The notes beneath the pieces were generated by a model. It searched no databases and had not been told where the DNA came from. It worked only from the letters and a program-made list of their open reading frames with translations. A stretch of DNA of 64,000 nucleotides from Metaphire vulgaris (lineage: Eukaryota > Annelida > Clitellata > Crassiclitellata > Megascolecidae): assembly GCA_018105865.1 (NCBI GenBank), contig CM030868.1, positions 1,009,501-1,073,500 on the forward strand. Direction: 5' to 3'. The translations under genes and the position numbers were made by a program. This document shows, one piece after another, positions 1-12,453 of the stretch (positions are counted from its first letter, which is position 1; each line of letters begins with the position of its first letter).

Positions 1-375
1 AAGACTTTGTATAGTGTCGTTTCAAACGGCTCATTATTTTTCGTGGCATTTCGAAAGCTCTTATAGATAAAAATTGAGACAGAATATATTGACAATTCTA
101 GTACGGTTTGACTGTCAGCCAAGCTGGGGACACGCGAAAATGTGGTTTTAATTTGTTTCTTAACTCTTCTGAATTTTGCATATCTATAGACTACTGTCTT
201 GTCCCCCCAAACATTTAAAATTCCCCCCTCCCCAATGTCAAGGTGGCTAGAATAAACACTGGACAGGCTTCGAACTGCAGTTGCTTTTCATAGCCGTGGA
301 CTGCTTGATAGGCAGTAGGCCTAGGTACTGCGGCAGGTGCTTAGGCCTTGTAGAGGTCTACCTTCCAAACATGAG

Positions 376-377
376 GC

Positions 378-419
<42 letters not shown>

Positions 420-719
420 CTGGTTTTTATGGTCCAAAACAACTGTCGAGTTATTGATACGGGAAATAGATTCAAAGGTGAATCATCAGAGACCGGCGAA
501 TTACGCCACGTGACTCGCTGATTTGCATAAAATAAAAACACTTGGTTTGGTTAAATGCTAAATAAGTTCCGTCTGTCTGTTTGTCTCTTTGGCCGTCTGT
601 AAGTTTCTGTCCGTGTGCCATGCACTATAGCCCTATCAATTTATATCTTCGGTGGCTTATAGCGGAGGATGGTGTGACATGCCCTCAATTTTTTTCAGAT
701 GACAGGTTTCTAGGCTAGG

Positions 720-792
<73 letters not shown>

Positions 793-890
793 TCAGGATA
801 AAATGCATCAAAAATCAAACTTGTATATTTATTTTTTTGAATCTATTTCCCGTATCAATAACTCGACAGTTGTTTTGGACCATAAAAACC

Positions 891-952
<62 letters not shown>

Positions 953-976
953 ATCAAACTTGTATATTTATTTTTT
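376..976. repeat. Inverted repeat with microsatellite arms and a 24-bp direct repeat
   Basis: The segment at 376-476, (GT)n(GA)n followed by about 55 bp of unique sequence, reappears as its reverse complement at 836-952, as the unique part followed by (CT)n(CA)n. The right-hand copy is flanked by a direct repeat of about 24 bp (814-837 and 953-976). This looks like an insertion carrying a target-site duplication, with the inserted sequence matching the left arm in inverted orientation. A long TA microsatellite (722-790) lies between the arms. Confidence 0.65.
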
Positions 977-1589
977 CTGGTCTCTGAAAACACGAAACTG
1001 CGACTGAATTTTCTCCTAGAGATATGACCAACAGTCCCTGCTTTCATAAAGGCGAATTTGATATTTTTGGAGAGGGGTCGTCCATAAAGTACGTCACGCT
1101 TCGAGTGGCTCCCCGTCCGAATAAGCGGACCGGTCCCCCGTACCCTCGTGGCTACGCTAATCGTAAAATCCACCCTCGCGGCATCGCTGTAGGTCCTACT
1201 TACCTTAGTCTCTGCCTTACTGTTTCGTCAATTTGCAAATGCACTTGTAAAGCCAAAAACCTTAGCACTAATTATTTCAATTCAAAATTGTCGTCCAGCT
1301 GAGCTGACTAAATGAAAATGTCTACATTTTGCTATGTCAACGATGTCACGAATCGCCCCCAAAAATGTGACCCCCCACTTAAATTCCTAAAGGCTGAGCC
1401 ACGGCTGGCGTCCCAAAGACGTCACGGCGCTTTTACTGGTCTGACATCAGACCATGTCACCATGACGCTAGTCAAGTCCATCGCGTATTCAGTTTTCTGG
1501 ATGCCTTAAACAGTGGGGTGTTTGGCGGATAAACAAGAGGGGTCAACCCCTTCCCCAATTATACAGACGTACGTTACTGCATATTGAAT

Positions 1590-2000
1590 AGGGCTGCGGA
1601 TATTAACGATTAATTAATCGACTAATCGTTAATTTTTTAAAAATCGACTACATTTTCTTTAAACGATTAATTTTTCGATTGTTTTTTGGATATTTCGATT
1701 ACTTATTTACTTGAATATTAGGCCTACTTATCCTACCAGATTTCTATTTCCGTCCAGACAACAATGGCGAGTAATGAAAGCAATGTTGCAGTTAAGCATT
1801 TCAGGGGAGAGTTGGGCAAGAATTTTCATTTTGTTTTTAAGCTAACTGCAGAAGGCAAAGTGGACAATAGGGCCTATGCAGAGTTGCAATTCAAGCAGAT
1901 CAGCCAAAAGCTATAGAGTGCATGTTATAATTAATCGAAATTAATCGATTAAAAATCCGATTAATCGAACAAGACAATAATTTTAATCCGTACAAGCCCT
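1590..2000. mobile_element. hAT-like non-autonomous DNA element
   Basis: The block starts with AGGGCTGCGGATATTAACGA and ends with a near-complementary ATCCGTACAAGCCCT. Runs of ATTAATCGATT-type sequence lie inside both ends in inverted orientation. AGGGCT-type termini suit hAT elements. Between them a reading frame from about 1764 to 1915 could be a decayed BED-zinc-finger-type transposase N-terminus (it reads VKHF, then a Gly/Asp-rich stretch), but the zinc-binding cysteines are not preserved. The hAT assignment is inferred from the ends only. Confidence 0.4.
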
Positions 2001-3029
2001 AATTTTGAATATACGAACTCAATCCAATTGGGCTAATTAATTGGCCTATCGTCGGAGATGCCGTGAAATCGTGTAGGCCTATTGACAACTAAGGCTAAAT
2101 GCTCTAACTGTAATAATTCCGAACTCTAGATTTAAACATAAGGACACCTGCTTCAACTATTGCCAATAAGGTCACTAATCTGTCAATTGGAAATTGCTGA
2201 TGAAAAGGAGGACGAGCAGGTGAATGCGTTGGCGGGGGAGGGGGGGAGGTGAGGCAAAGGATTGAATGAGGAAAAAAGGAGGAAAACGGGCGCCGCAGGT
2301 AACTTCCAGCCACCGGGTTTAATGTAAACAGCGCACCTGTTAACTATAACCTACGTGAAAACTTAGTCAACGGTTTGTTTGCCAAATTCTCCCTCTCTTT
2401 CTCCCTCTCTTTCTCCCTTTCTTTTTCTTTCTCCCCCGCCGCCTATTCGCCCCCTGTCGTCGCTTGATTACATATACGTTATTCCGTCTGGTTGCATTAT
2501 TACCCGGTCACCGTCCACCCCCTTCCCCAGTCCCCCACCCATCGACCCCACCGTTGCGAGTCTTTGTCGACATCATGTTCAATCGATGACGTAGGCTACG
2601 TAGGCTACACAGCAGCAGCAGCAGCCGCAGCTGAGCATCTCGATTTGCAGCTATGGGCGTCTTCTGTGCCGGGCATCCCTCTCTCTCTCTCGTCCTCTCC
2701 ATCTCCCTCTCCTTCTCCAGCATACCTGCGGCTTGGCTTTCCGACCTGACTTGCAGGTGCTCGCTCACTCTGATCGTCGCCGTTGTCCGTCCAGGTGTGC
2801 ACGGGTTGTCGTTCGTTTTCGAATGTCGGGATATGTTCTGGCGATCGGTCGACGCACCTGCCTTCCTCCGAGACAATAATTATAGGGACGCGATTTCTGT
2901 GGAATAACAGGCCTACGGACGTTCACCTGGCGCGGTTAGGCCGTCCAGTTCGTATAGGCCTAACAGAAAAACAGTTACGACCAGACCTGCAGCTGGCTAT
3001 CTGAACAGCATCGTCACGATACGAAAAAA

Positions 3030-6000
3030 ATGGCGCAACATAAATCAACCGTGACTGTCTTCGTCTGTTTGCTTATTTTTGTTTATTACCGCGGTGTGAT
3101 ATCCGATTTAGAAACAACACAAATCAACAACAACAACAACACAACGCCGATGATGACAACGACGACGTCGTCGCCAACGACTTCAGGTTCCGCTGTCGTC
3201 TGCCTGAATGGCGGAAGTTACGTCAGCGGCAACGGAAGTGACGTCAGATGCCAGTGCTTATCCGGTTGGACCGGTGCTCGATGCGACGCAGGTAATGGAC
3301 ACGCCAGGTCGACGGATTGGCGCCTTAATTACCTGTACAGGAGGACGTTAATTAGATTTAGACTAAGCCCCCCGTAATTTCCCGGTCGATGTTTTGCCAC
3401 CCAATTATCCGTAATCATGGAATCAAAGTAATCACCCGATTCTCGGGGTCTGCATATCTGTGGGCGTGTAAAGTGTTGTTTGCAGTGGCGTAGCCAAGGG
3501 GGGTGGGAGTTAAAACCACCTCTTCGCTGCCGACGAAGAAAATTTTGGACTGTGTTTCCATACATTTTAAATTTTCGGACGCGGTTTTGGAGGTCAAACC
3601 CCCCTTGGCTGCCGACCCAAAATAATGTGTAAGCGCTATAGAATGTAAGGTGACGACCTTTTTATGCTTGTCAAGATTTTTCGAAGTTGGTTATGATCAA
3701 AACCAAAACCCCATTCCGGAAATCCTGGCTACGCCACTGGTTGTTAGATAAGGTTAGATAACGTGATTTTAGTGGATTTGAATGCATATGATGATATGAT
3801 AGCCGTTACACTTTCTCTTTTTTAATTTTGCAATTGGTTCTCCAGTTTGGTTTAAACTTCGATGAAAAAGTGGGGCCCAACCCCCATACCTTTCCCTTCC
3901 TATGGTAGCCTCTTAATGCTAACTCTCTGGACCACCCAACTCAAAGATTTAGTCGCTCCTCCCAAGAAATCAAAAGTTATAGGCCTATAAAAGAATACGT
4001 TCTATATCTGTTGCCCATACGGCTATATGCAATAATTAGCAATTGACATAGAATAAAATTTTCTAATACGTAGCAATTTCTGCCTCTATTTCAGTAGAGG
4101 GTGCTAGCTCTCTGCACCACCCAACTCAAAGATTTAGTCGTTCCTTTCAAGAAATCAAAAGTTATGGGGCTATAAAATAATACGTTCTATGTTGCCCATA
4201 CGGCTATATGCAATAATTATAATTAGCAATTGACATGGAATAAAATTTTCTAAATACGTAGCAATTTCTGCCTATTTCTCCAGACCCCTTAGCCTAGCCA
4301 AATCTTAAACTCTAAATCCGCCTATGCCTCTTAGAAAGTGTGTGTGTGGGGGGCTGGGGTGGGGTGGTCGAACCGTTAGGCGTAACAGAAGTTTACTCCT
4401 ATTATTCTCCCGGTAGCTTTTGAATTCATTTATTTTTTCAACGTTCAATCTTCTTCACAGGCGTTAACTTCCTTAATGCCCCCAGGTTTGCACCCCCACT
4501 TTTTGATACGCTAGGCTATGAAATGGGAAAGATATGGGAGTTGGGTCTCCACTTTTTCATTTAAGCTTACGCCTAGAAACAGCTCCATAGAGTGGCGGCT
4601 CCAGGATTTGGCAAGGGAGGCGTCGGGGCGGCAACTTCTAATCATGGGGGTGGCAACCATTTGTTGTTAGGTATGTAGTATAGGTAAGTATAAGTATAGG
4701 GTCCCAACAGAGGGGCAACTGGAGGGCCAGGAACTCAATAGGGGGGGCACGGGCCACCCGGCCCCCTGTGGAGCGCCTCTGGCTGCATATATCTACACAT
4801 GGAACTAAAGAAGAGGCTGATAAAATGTTGGTATGTAGCTGGAGGCATTTGAAATGTGGCTATGCAGGAGAAGTTGAAGAAGGGCAGTAGGCCTAGAAGA
4901 CTACAACTACCTTTGCCCAATGGACTGCTTATAATTATAGGCACAGCTGATTAATAATTAACAATAAGTTACAATTTGTGTTATCGTGACTTTTTCAACG
5001 ACGTGTGGTTGAAGAAGTTTCTACTACGCATAGTAACTCTACGTAATCATTACCTTTTAATTACAAAGACCCTTTATACTACGCATAGTAACTCTACGTA
5101 ATCATTACCCATTAATTACAAAGACCTTTTCTACTATGCGTAGTAACTCTATGTAATCATTACCCATTAATTACAAAGACCTTTTCTACTATGAGTCTAT
5201 GCGTAGTAATTCTATGTAATCATTACCTATTACTTATAAAATTCTTTTAGTCTAGTGTAATGTGTAAAATCTGTAATCACTGTTTTAAAGGAAATTTAAG
5301 GATATTTTATTTTGTGTCCTTATCAAAGACAAGCGCCCTTAAGGACAGGCCAACGGAATTTAAGTACTGTCCAGGCTGTCCTAACTGTTTAAGAGCGTCT
5401 GGTAACAACAGCTAATAAGAGGAGAAATATTGTTTGGAACAGTAATGGATGAAAGTTGAATATATAGGCTATATCGGGAAGAAAGGCAAAAGGAAGACCA
5501 AGGAGGATGCTATTGGACTGAATGGCGAAAACAAAACATATGCAGATATCAAAGAAGATGCAATAGGCACAGACAGGAATGGAAACAATGGAGCCCTGAG
5601 CCTGTCTCTAGACAGATAACCTATTAATTCATTTCAATGCATTTTAATCTTAATTTTTTTGGCGATTTAAATATTTGTCTACATTTTAGTTTGATTATTA
5701 TTATTATCATCGGCCAAAGTTAAACAACGTACTTAGTAAAAGTTTGAGTAGTTGACGCTCTCTCGACTGTACTGCGTTAACTGGATTTAGATGTCGATGA
5801 ATGTAATTCAACGAGATTGACGCTCAACGTATGCGCCAGAGATGCCAAGTGTCTTAACTCTCCGGGTGGCTACAACTGTTCCTGCGACTCAGGATACGCG
5901 GGAGACGGGCGGACATGCACATGTAGGCGTCTTCCTCATAATTACCTATATTTGTATTTTATATTTAAAAATCTATCTTCACTTTTAATTACGTCCACGA

Positions 6001-8847
6001 GAAACGACAGTCTCAGTGATTAGGGAAATGTATTAAGATGCAAATAAGAGACGAAAAAAGCTCCCTTGCTTTGCCTAGGCTTAGAGTTTGAAGAGCCTGT
6101 ATTAATCATGATCAGATAATGGGTCAGTTATCAGGGATATTTCTAGGATTGTGAATTTAGGGGGTGAAATTGCACCTCCCCTGCACCCCCTCCGGACGTC
6201 CATGACTGATTTACTGGAGAAATAAGCAGGCAGACAAATGTGCTGGATTTCGAATTGTTCAGACTTGTAGAAGAAGTCTTCTTTCTAATCGATATGATTA
6301 GATTTGACCTGGCAAGAAATAATGCTCTTTGTAGTCATCGATCTTTGTGCAAATGCACCGTGCTATAGCGGAACATGTCTGTCTAAGCGGAATTCCTATG
6401 GATGTCTTTGCAATTCTGGTTGGAAAGGAGACAATTGCAGTCAAGGCAAGTGAAGCAGTGAAGTAATTATTAATCAAATTAATTAATTAATTAATTAATT
6501 AGTGACGCATGATTGATAGATCATGTGCGTTGATTACTATGAGATGTCTTTTTTGTAATGTAATGTAAAAGAAATAACAGCTGTTCTGAAGTCTTCATCA
6601 TTGTCTTCATCGTCATCGTTTCTTTACCATCATCACGATCACTGCCACTGCCATTAAACAGTATCCTGGCTCTCTCATTGGCTGTGAGTTTTTGCTATTA
6701 GCACAATTACTACAACTTATTGAAATTGAAGTAATTTAAGTAAAGAATTAGTGGAATTATAAATATTTCCGATCAGTGGCGTATTTAGAATTTTGGTAAG
6801 GGGGGGGGCAGCCCATGGCGAGAGCGAAGCGCGAGCCTATACTGGGGGTCTGAGGACAGGCTAGGCCAAGACCAAAGGGGGCCATGGCCCAAATGGCCCA
6901 ATGGTAAATACGCCACTGTTTCCGATATTACTTAATGTGCTAATAATGTGAATTTTTTAGACATCGATGAATGCAGCTTGAATAGTTCTCGATGTAAGGA
7001 TGTCAATTCACAATGCAGAAACACGAATGGTTCGTACGTCTGCGACTGTATAGGTGGCTATTTTCCGAATTCATTCAACGTCTGTACAGGTGAAGCCCAC
7101 TGAATCTGCCTTTAATAAAAATCTTGTCTTCTGTAACCACGTTTGAAATCTGCTCACACAATAATAGCTTAACTGTTATTTTCATGAAAACAATTTATAG
7201 GAAGTTGATGGGGGGATGCAAAGTGAAGAAGAAAAATGAGAGAAAAGATAGAAAAAGGTCATTGTTTGCCACTAAATGTTAATAAACCTTGTCAAAAAAG
7301 GCTGCAAGAAAAAAGACGATAATTTGCAGTATATTTCACTAAATTTTTTAAAAAACTCACCGGGAAATAGGTTGACAAGCAAGAAACAGTCATCCGGAAC
7401 CCCGGTGGGGGGGGGGTTGCATCCCCAGTCATCAGCATGGTGGAACCGCCACTGGTTTTATCCTTAGTTTGTAAAAGTTGCTTTTGAACACGACCTAATG
7501 ATAACATTTCTCCTACTCTTGGTTTCGAAGCATGAGAACGCTAACATTTCGGTGAACATGGCCAGGGTGCGATTTGTGGGGGGGAAGGGGGATTCCCTCC
7601 ACTGCACAACTGTATCCCCCCTACTGCTACATCCCCCCACCACTACATCCCCCCACTGCTACACTTCCCCAACAACTACATCCTCCCCCAAGCTCGAATT
7701 GTTCACCCCCCCCCCACTGCTCCAGGTCACAAATCGCTCCCTGAACATGGCGTTTGGTTATTGTGACAGAACATCGACTGTGGCCATTTGGATCAGACAA
7801 TGTGGCTTTGGCAAAGGGCAGAAACTCTAAGATGACCGTTGATGTAACCGGTGGCTTTCCATTTTACGATCAAATGCATTATCAGATTCAGGTAGAATTC
7901 TTGTCCTCCAAAGACCATAAAAGAATTATAAAAAAACATAATATATTGTTTGCAGCTGATGCTCTTAAACTCAATTATTTAACTACTGCAGCTATTAACT
8001 AGACATGCTATTGCATTGATAAAACCACCCTTACTTAATATATGCGATTTGTTGTCACAATTATATGGATTTGATTGTAGTTTTGGGACCTATTCAGACA
8101 TTGCAGACAATATTTTAAAAATTATTCCGCTATCATTTTAAGGTCGAAATCTATGAAGCTTTTTATGTCTAGCAAATACATCGTTAGTTTTTTAAAAGTA
8201 TTTGGTCGACAATGAAACAGAGAAGAGTTTCACTTGTTAAACATTTGAATCAATACTGTTTTCAGATCAGCAGCAATGGTTATGTGACATTCGGACCCCA
8301 GAGTTGCAATCTTTTTCCTCCAGTGAGCTATTCCGGACGGTTTCCTGGCAACATATCTATGCTTGCTCCGTACTGGAGCAGCATGGAAACTTCCCTTCAG
8401 AACGATTCAATGGTAGCTGTTGATGTATACAATTTTTGGAATGCCACACTGAATTTGACCAACAGTGAAGTGTACAAGGCCTTGGTCGCGCGCACAGCAC
8501 AGTTCGGCAACATTAGCTTTGAACCTTGGTTTGCGGTTGTCGTCACGTGGCACAACGTTGTTCCATATCCAGCAAAGATCTATGCTGGCTTCGAGGTAAA
8601 GGGCCAGTCAATTTGATTCTTATATTCAATGTATTCCGGTTATTTGTGTGAATTTTAGACGCATTCTCTTGTAGAAAACAGTTTGATATTTGTGAAATCT
8701 ATGATGAACCTTCCACAAGTTGTCTTCAGTTGTATTAATGTAGGACTCTTGGTCATAATAGTTTGCTGATTGGATAAAATCATTAGATATGTTGCACTAT
8801 CCATACATACTTATCTAATTATTGCACCATTCTTTATACATTTACTA

Positions 8848-8921
<74 letters not shown>

Positions 8922-9124
8922 AGTAGTAGTAATAGTAGTAGTAGTAGTAATAGTAGTAGTAGTAGTAATAGTAGTAATAGTAGTAATAGTAATAGTAGTA
9001 GTAGTAGTAGTAGTAGTAGCGGTGGTGGTAGTAGTAGTAATAGTAGTAGTAGTAGTAGTAGTAGTAGTAATAGTAGTAGTAGTAATAGTAGTAATAGTAG
9101 TAGTAGTAGTAGTAGTAGTAGTAA

Positions 9125-9169
<45 letters not shown>

Positions 9170-12100
9170 AGTAGTAGGGCCATAGGCTCATTCATTCATG
9201 TCATGGTCTTGCTGTGAAATCTCAATCATATAATTCATCATAGTTGTCGCTTTGTATCCGTTTTGTGCACGACCAAAACTTTACGTTGGTTACGTTGTCA
9301 TGTGTTTAGAACGCTACTTTTCAAGTTATCCTGGCGACAGACGGGAACCGGTCTGTGGCATTCGTCAATTACGCTGACGGTGGGATGCAGTGGAATGGCA
9401 GGAGTGACAACAGGACGATCCTAATCGGCATGACGGATGGCACTGGCAACAGATTTAATTTCACCGGGGATGTGTATCGTCCCGACATGACCGTTGGTGC
9501 TGGTACAGGTACGTTCCTGACAGGGTTATCTCTAGGATTAGCAATTTGGGGCGTGTCCGTAAATTCTTGAGGGTCCTATACCAAAAAAAGTCTGACAAGC
9601 AAAAAAGAGTCATCTCATCGCTGAGATTGGGGGATGGGGGGTGTCGGTCTCAAATTGGGGGTGTTAGGAGTGTAAAAATTTCCCTGGGTCCTTAAGTTAT
9701 AAATGTTTTTGATATAAGTTCCATGTTATAAATTGACAAAAGGTTTGTGATTTTCTCGGTTGTTTTCTGGAGCGTGCCTTGTTTTGTTTTCTTGTTTTGG
9801 ATCAAGGAAAGCGAGGACAGTTTTACTTTGACCTCGGCCAGCCAATTGTCAATCGTCATTTGCCGTGCCTGAAGTGGTACCAGATGCCAACAAACAGAGG
9901 ATCTCCGATGATGACGTCAAAACCGGATACGCTGGTTCCCTGTCCCTGTTCACTGGAGCAGGCTTTGAATGACCCTAGATATGTGAACGAAAGCGCCACC
10001 GGTCTCTGTGTTCGACATCGACTCAACAATGTCGATGTTGGAGTCAATCTATGCTGTTACGATAGGTATCCAGATATTTAAATTACTTTGTATCTTGAAC
10101 CTGAAACAGAAAATAACTTCTACATCGCCACGTCATCTTGCATTCGTTATTATTAACCTGCTGTAATACTTTTCACTGTTATTTCTTATCCTGGTGCTAT
10201 TATTATTTGCTGTGTATTGAAATCTGCCTGTTTGGCTACGGTGTCAAAGAATGTTCACAATCTTTGGTGCAAAATATCCAATATTTATATGCATCTGATG
10301 TTTTCTTTTGTGGTTTTTTTCTTGGATTGGATGGAATATTTTGAAATAAATAGCAGTTTTTAAATTTATTTTAAATAATTCTAGCGTCTACCGCGCATTG
10401 ATCGTGGGTCTTGGAGGTGGATATTTAAGATCTAACAACGGAGTAGCATTGGAAGGATGGCAGAAGTGTTGTGTTGATGCAGATCTGTGCCAGCTTTTCT
10501 ACTCAAAACAGATGTCAGACAATTGTCAGAAGTATCTGCCACCAGCCACTGGTAAGGACAAGGGAATAGTGATGCTTTTAATGTTTCTCATTTCTAATAG
10601 ATTTTACTTTCATTCTTACAAAGTTTTTGCTGTTCCATTTTAAAGTTTCAATGCTCTCCTTTGAATGAAAAGACTTTTATTTACGGCGTGTTTTCTATTT
10701 TCTTATCTGCCGATTTGATGCGTTATTCCGCACGGATAAAACAATGTTGCTCTTCCCCGAGGTTGGTATTTTCCGAGTCCGTTTCAAGAGGCTTTGCTTT
10801 TTAGTGGCTTTCCAGGAAATTTAAGCAAATCTATTGACAATTTCATCGCAATCTGACATCATTTTTTTGCCCGATGAAAGCAGACAGACGCTAACTTATC
10901 CAGCTTATTTGCTCGATTTATGAATTTCCTTTCACCTTGAAGTTTCTTTGTCCACAATGTGTACTGTTTCCATAATGTTATTGATCTAACGTGCATTACA
11001 CTATTTACTCTTGTAGCTGCCATTTGGGGTGACCCTTCCATTTCCCCATTTATTGGTGAGGACTTTGTGTTTAGTGGATATGGAGAATACACGTTCCTTC
11101 GTCTGAGAAATGGGTGAGCTGCCAACACTGTGCACACACACACACACACACACACATATATCTTATGTAATAATTGCATGTAAACTGTCTTGAGTCTTTG
11201 ATAGTAAGATGCTGCATTACAAGTGGCGCTATAGAAATTTAAGATTAGTCCAGTTATGCAGAATGTTTATGCAGGGTGTTTTATCCAGGCTCCAGGTCTT
11301 TGGGAGGGGGAATTGACTTGGCTGGAGGGGAAGAGACACGGTTCAATGCACAAAAGTTTAGTGCTGCTATTTTGAGGGGGGTGAATTTGAGGTTTGGGGG
11401 GCGGGGGCAAATCTCCCCTTCTAACAGGCCTGTATAAAACACTGCAATTATAACTCTGATGAATATAGTCTCTGCTGAATAAAGTGTTAGGGTTTTGGAT
11501 CTTCTGTGATTTTTACACGATATAGTTTTATGTATATTTTATTGTAGTCTTGTATGCATGTCCTGCGTTTATTGATGTCTCTTTTGTAGACGGTTTTTGA
11601 TGCAGGGAAGATTTGAATTACGTCCCAATGCTACTTCCATCAATGCTACGTCTCTTACTTCAGTGGCTCTTCAGGTTCTGTGCTTTGCTGTGTCATTTTT
11701 CTGAATTTAATAAATAGTTTTATGTAACCTATGGGACTGTCCATTAACTATATCAACAATTTTTGGACAATTTTTGACCCCCTCCCCTCTTGTCAACAAC
11801 TGTCAACTTGCAGTGACCCCCCTCCCTATAATTATGTCAAAAACTGTTGATCCCCTCAATAAGATCAGTGATGGGTCCCCCTGAAAAGTTTAGTGGTGGC
11901 GATGACCTTGTTCTTTGCTTGTCAGGCTTTTTTCCATTATAATAAGTAGTATTCCATGAAATGTCCTATTTTTTATCATTTGTAAAAAAGAAATTGTCGA
12001 CGTCAACTTCTCTTGACCCCTCCCCTCTCCCCCTGCCAACAACTGTCAAACTTTTTCAAACCCCCTTCCCCTATTTTGTTGATGTAATTAATGGACAGCC

Positions 12101-12359
12101 CCTATGAGTGACAAATTGTTTTGATATGAGGCAAGATCCTTCTATATTAAAGGACAGTTTATGGATGGGAATAATGTGAAAACTATTTTCAAATAAGGCA
12201 GTTTGAGAAGCAGTGATTTCAAGGTGAATATTAACCCTTTCGTTACAGTGGGAGCCATGCCCTCGATCTGGCAGAGCAAGATCAACTTATAACATTTCAT
12301 CAACACACAGCCATCTAGCAGTACAATTACATATGATTGCTGCATTCTGTACTGCCATG

Positions 12360-12453
<94 letters not shown>

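Larger units (their letters stand above)
1..3029. other. Intergenic region upstream of the MUC4-like gene
   Basis: I find no supported gene here. The stretch holds GT/GA and CT/CA microsatellites in inverted arrangement (376-476 and 836-952), a TA run (722-790), a hAT-like element (1590-2000), and pyrimidine-rich and CAG-rich simple sequence (about 2380-2720). The last few hundred bases before 3030 presumably carry the promoter and 5' UTR of the mucin-like gene, but I see no clear TATA box. Short open frames here are compositional or run through microsatellites. Confidence 0.6.
3030..7089 (+). other. MUC4-like gene: signal peptide and first EGF cluster (exons 1-4)
   Basis: Residues 1 to about 25 form a signal peptide (hydrophobic core VTVFVCLLIFVYY). 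A Thr/Asn-rich linker (about 30-55) follows, then an EGF ending at residue 87. Exon 2 encodes a calcium-binding EGF opening with DVDEC. Exon 3 encodes a short EGF opening with IDLC. Exon 4 encodes another calcium-binding EGF opening with DIDEC. All of these introns are phase 1, the usual arrangement for shuffled EGF modules. Intron 1 (3292-5790) is about 2.5 kb and holds an imperfect 180-bp duplication, a 56-bp tandem repeat and a LINE remnant. Confidence 0.85.

Noticed and set aside
8811..9195. Long poly-Val, poly-Thr and poly-Tyr open frames on both strands
   Set aside because: They are translations of the TTA/TAG microsatellite, open in several frames at once, and lie inside an intron.
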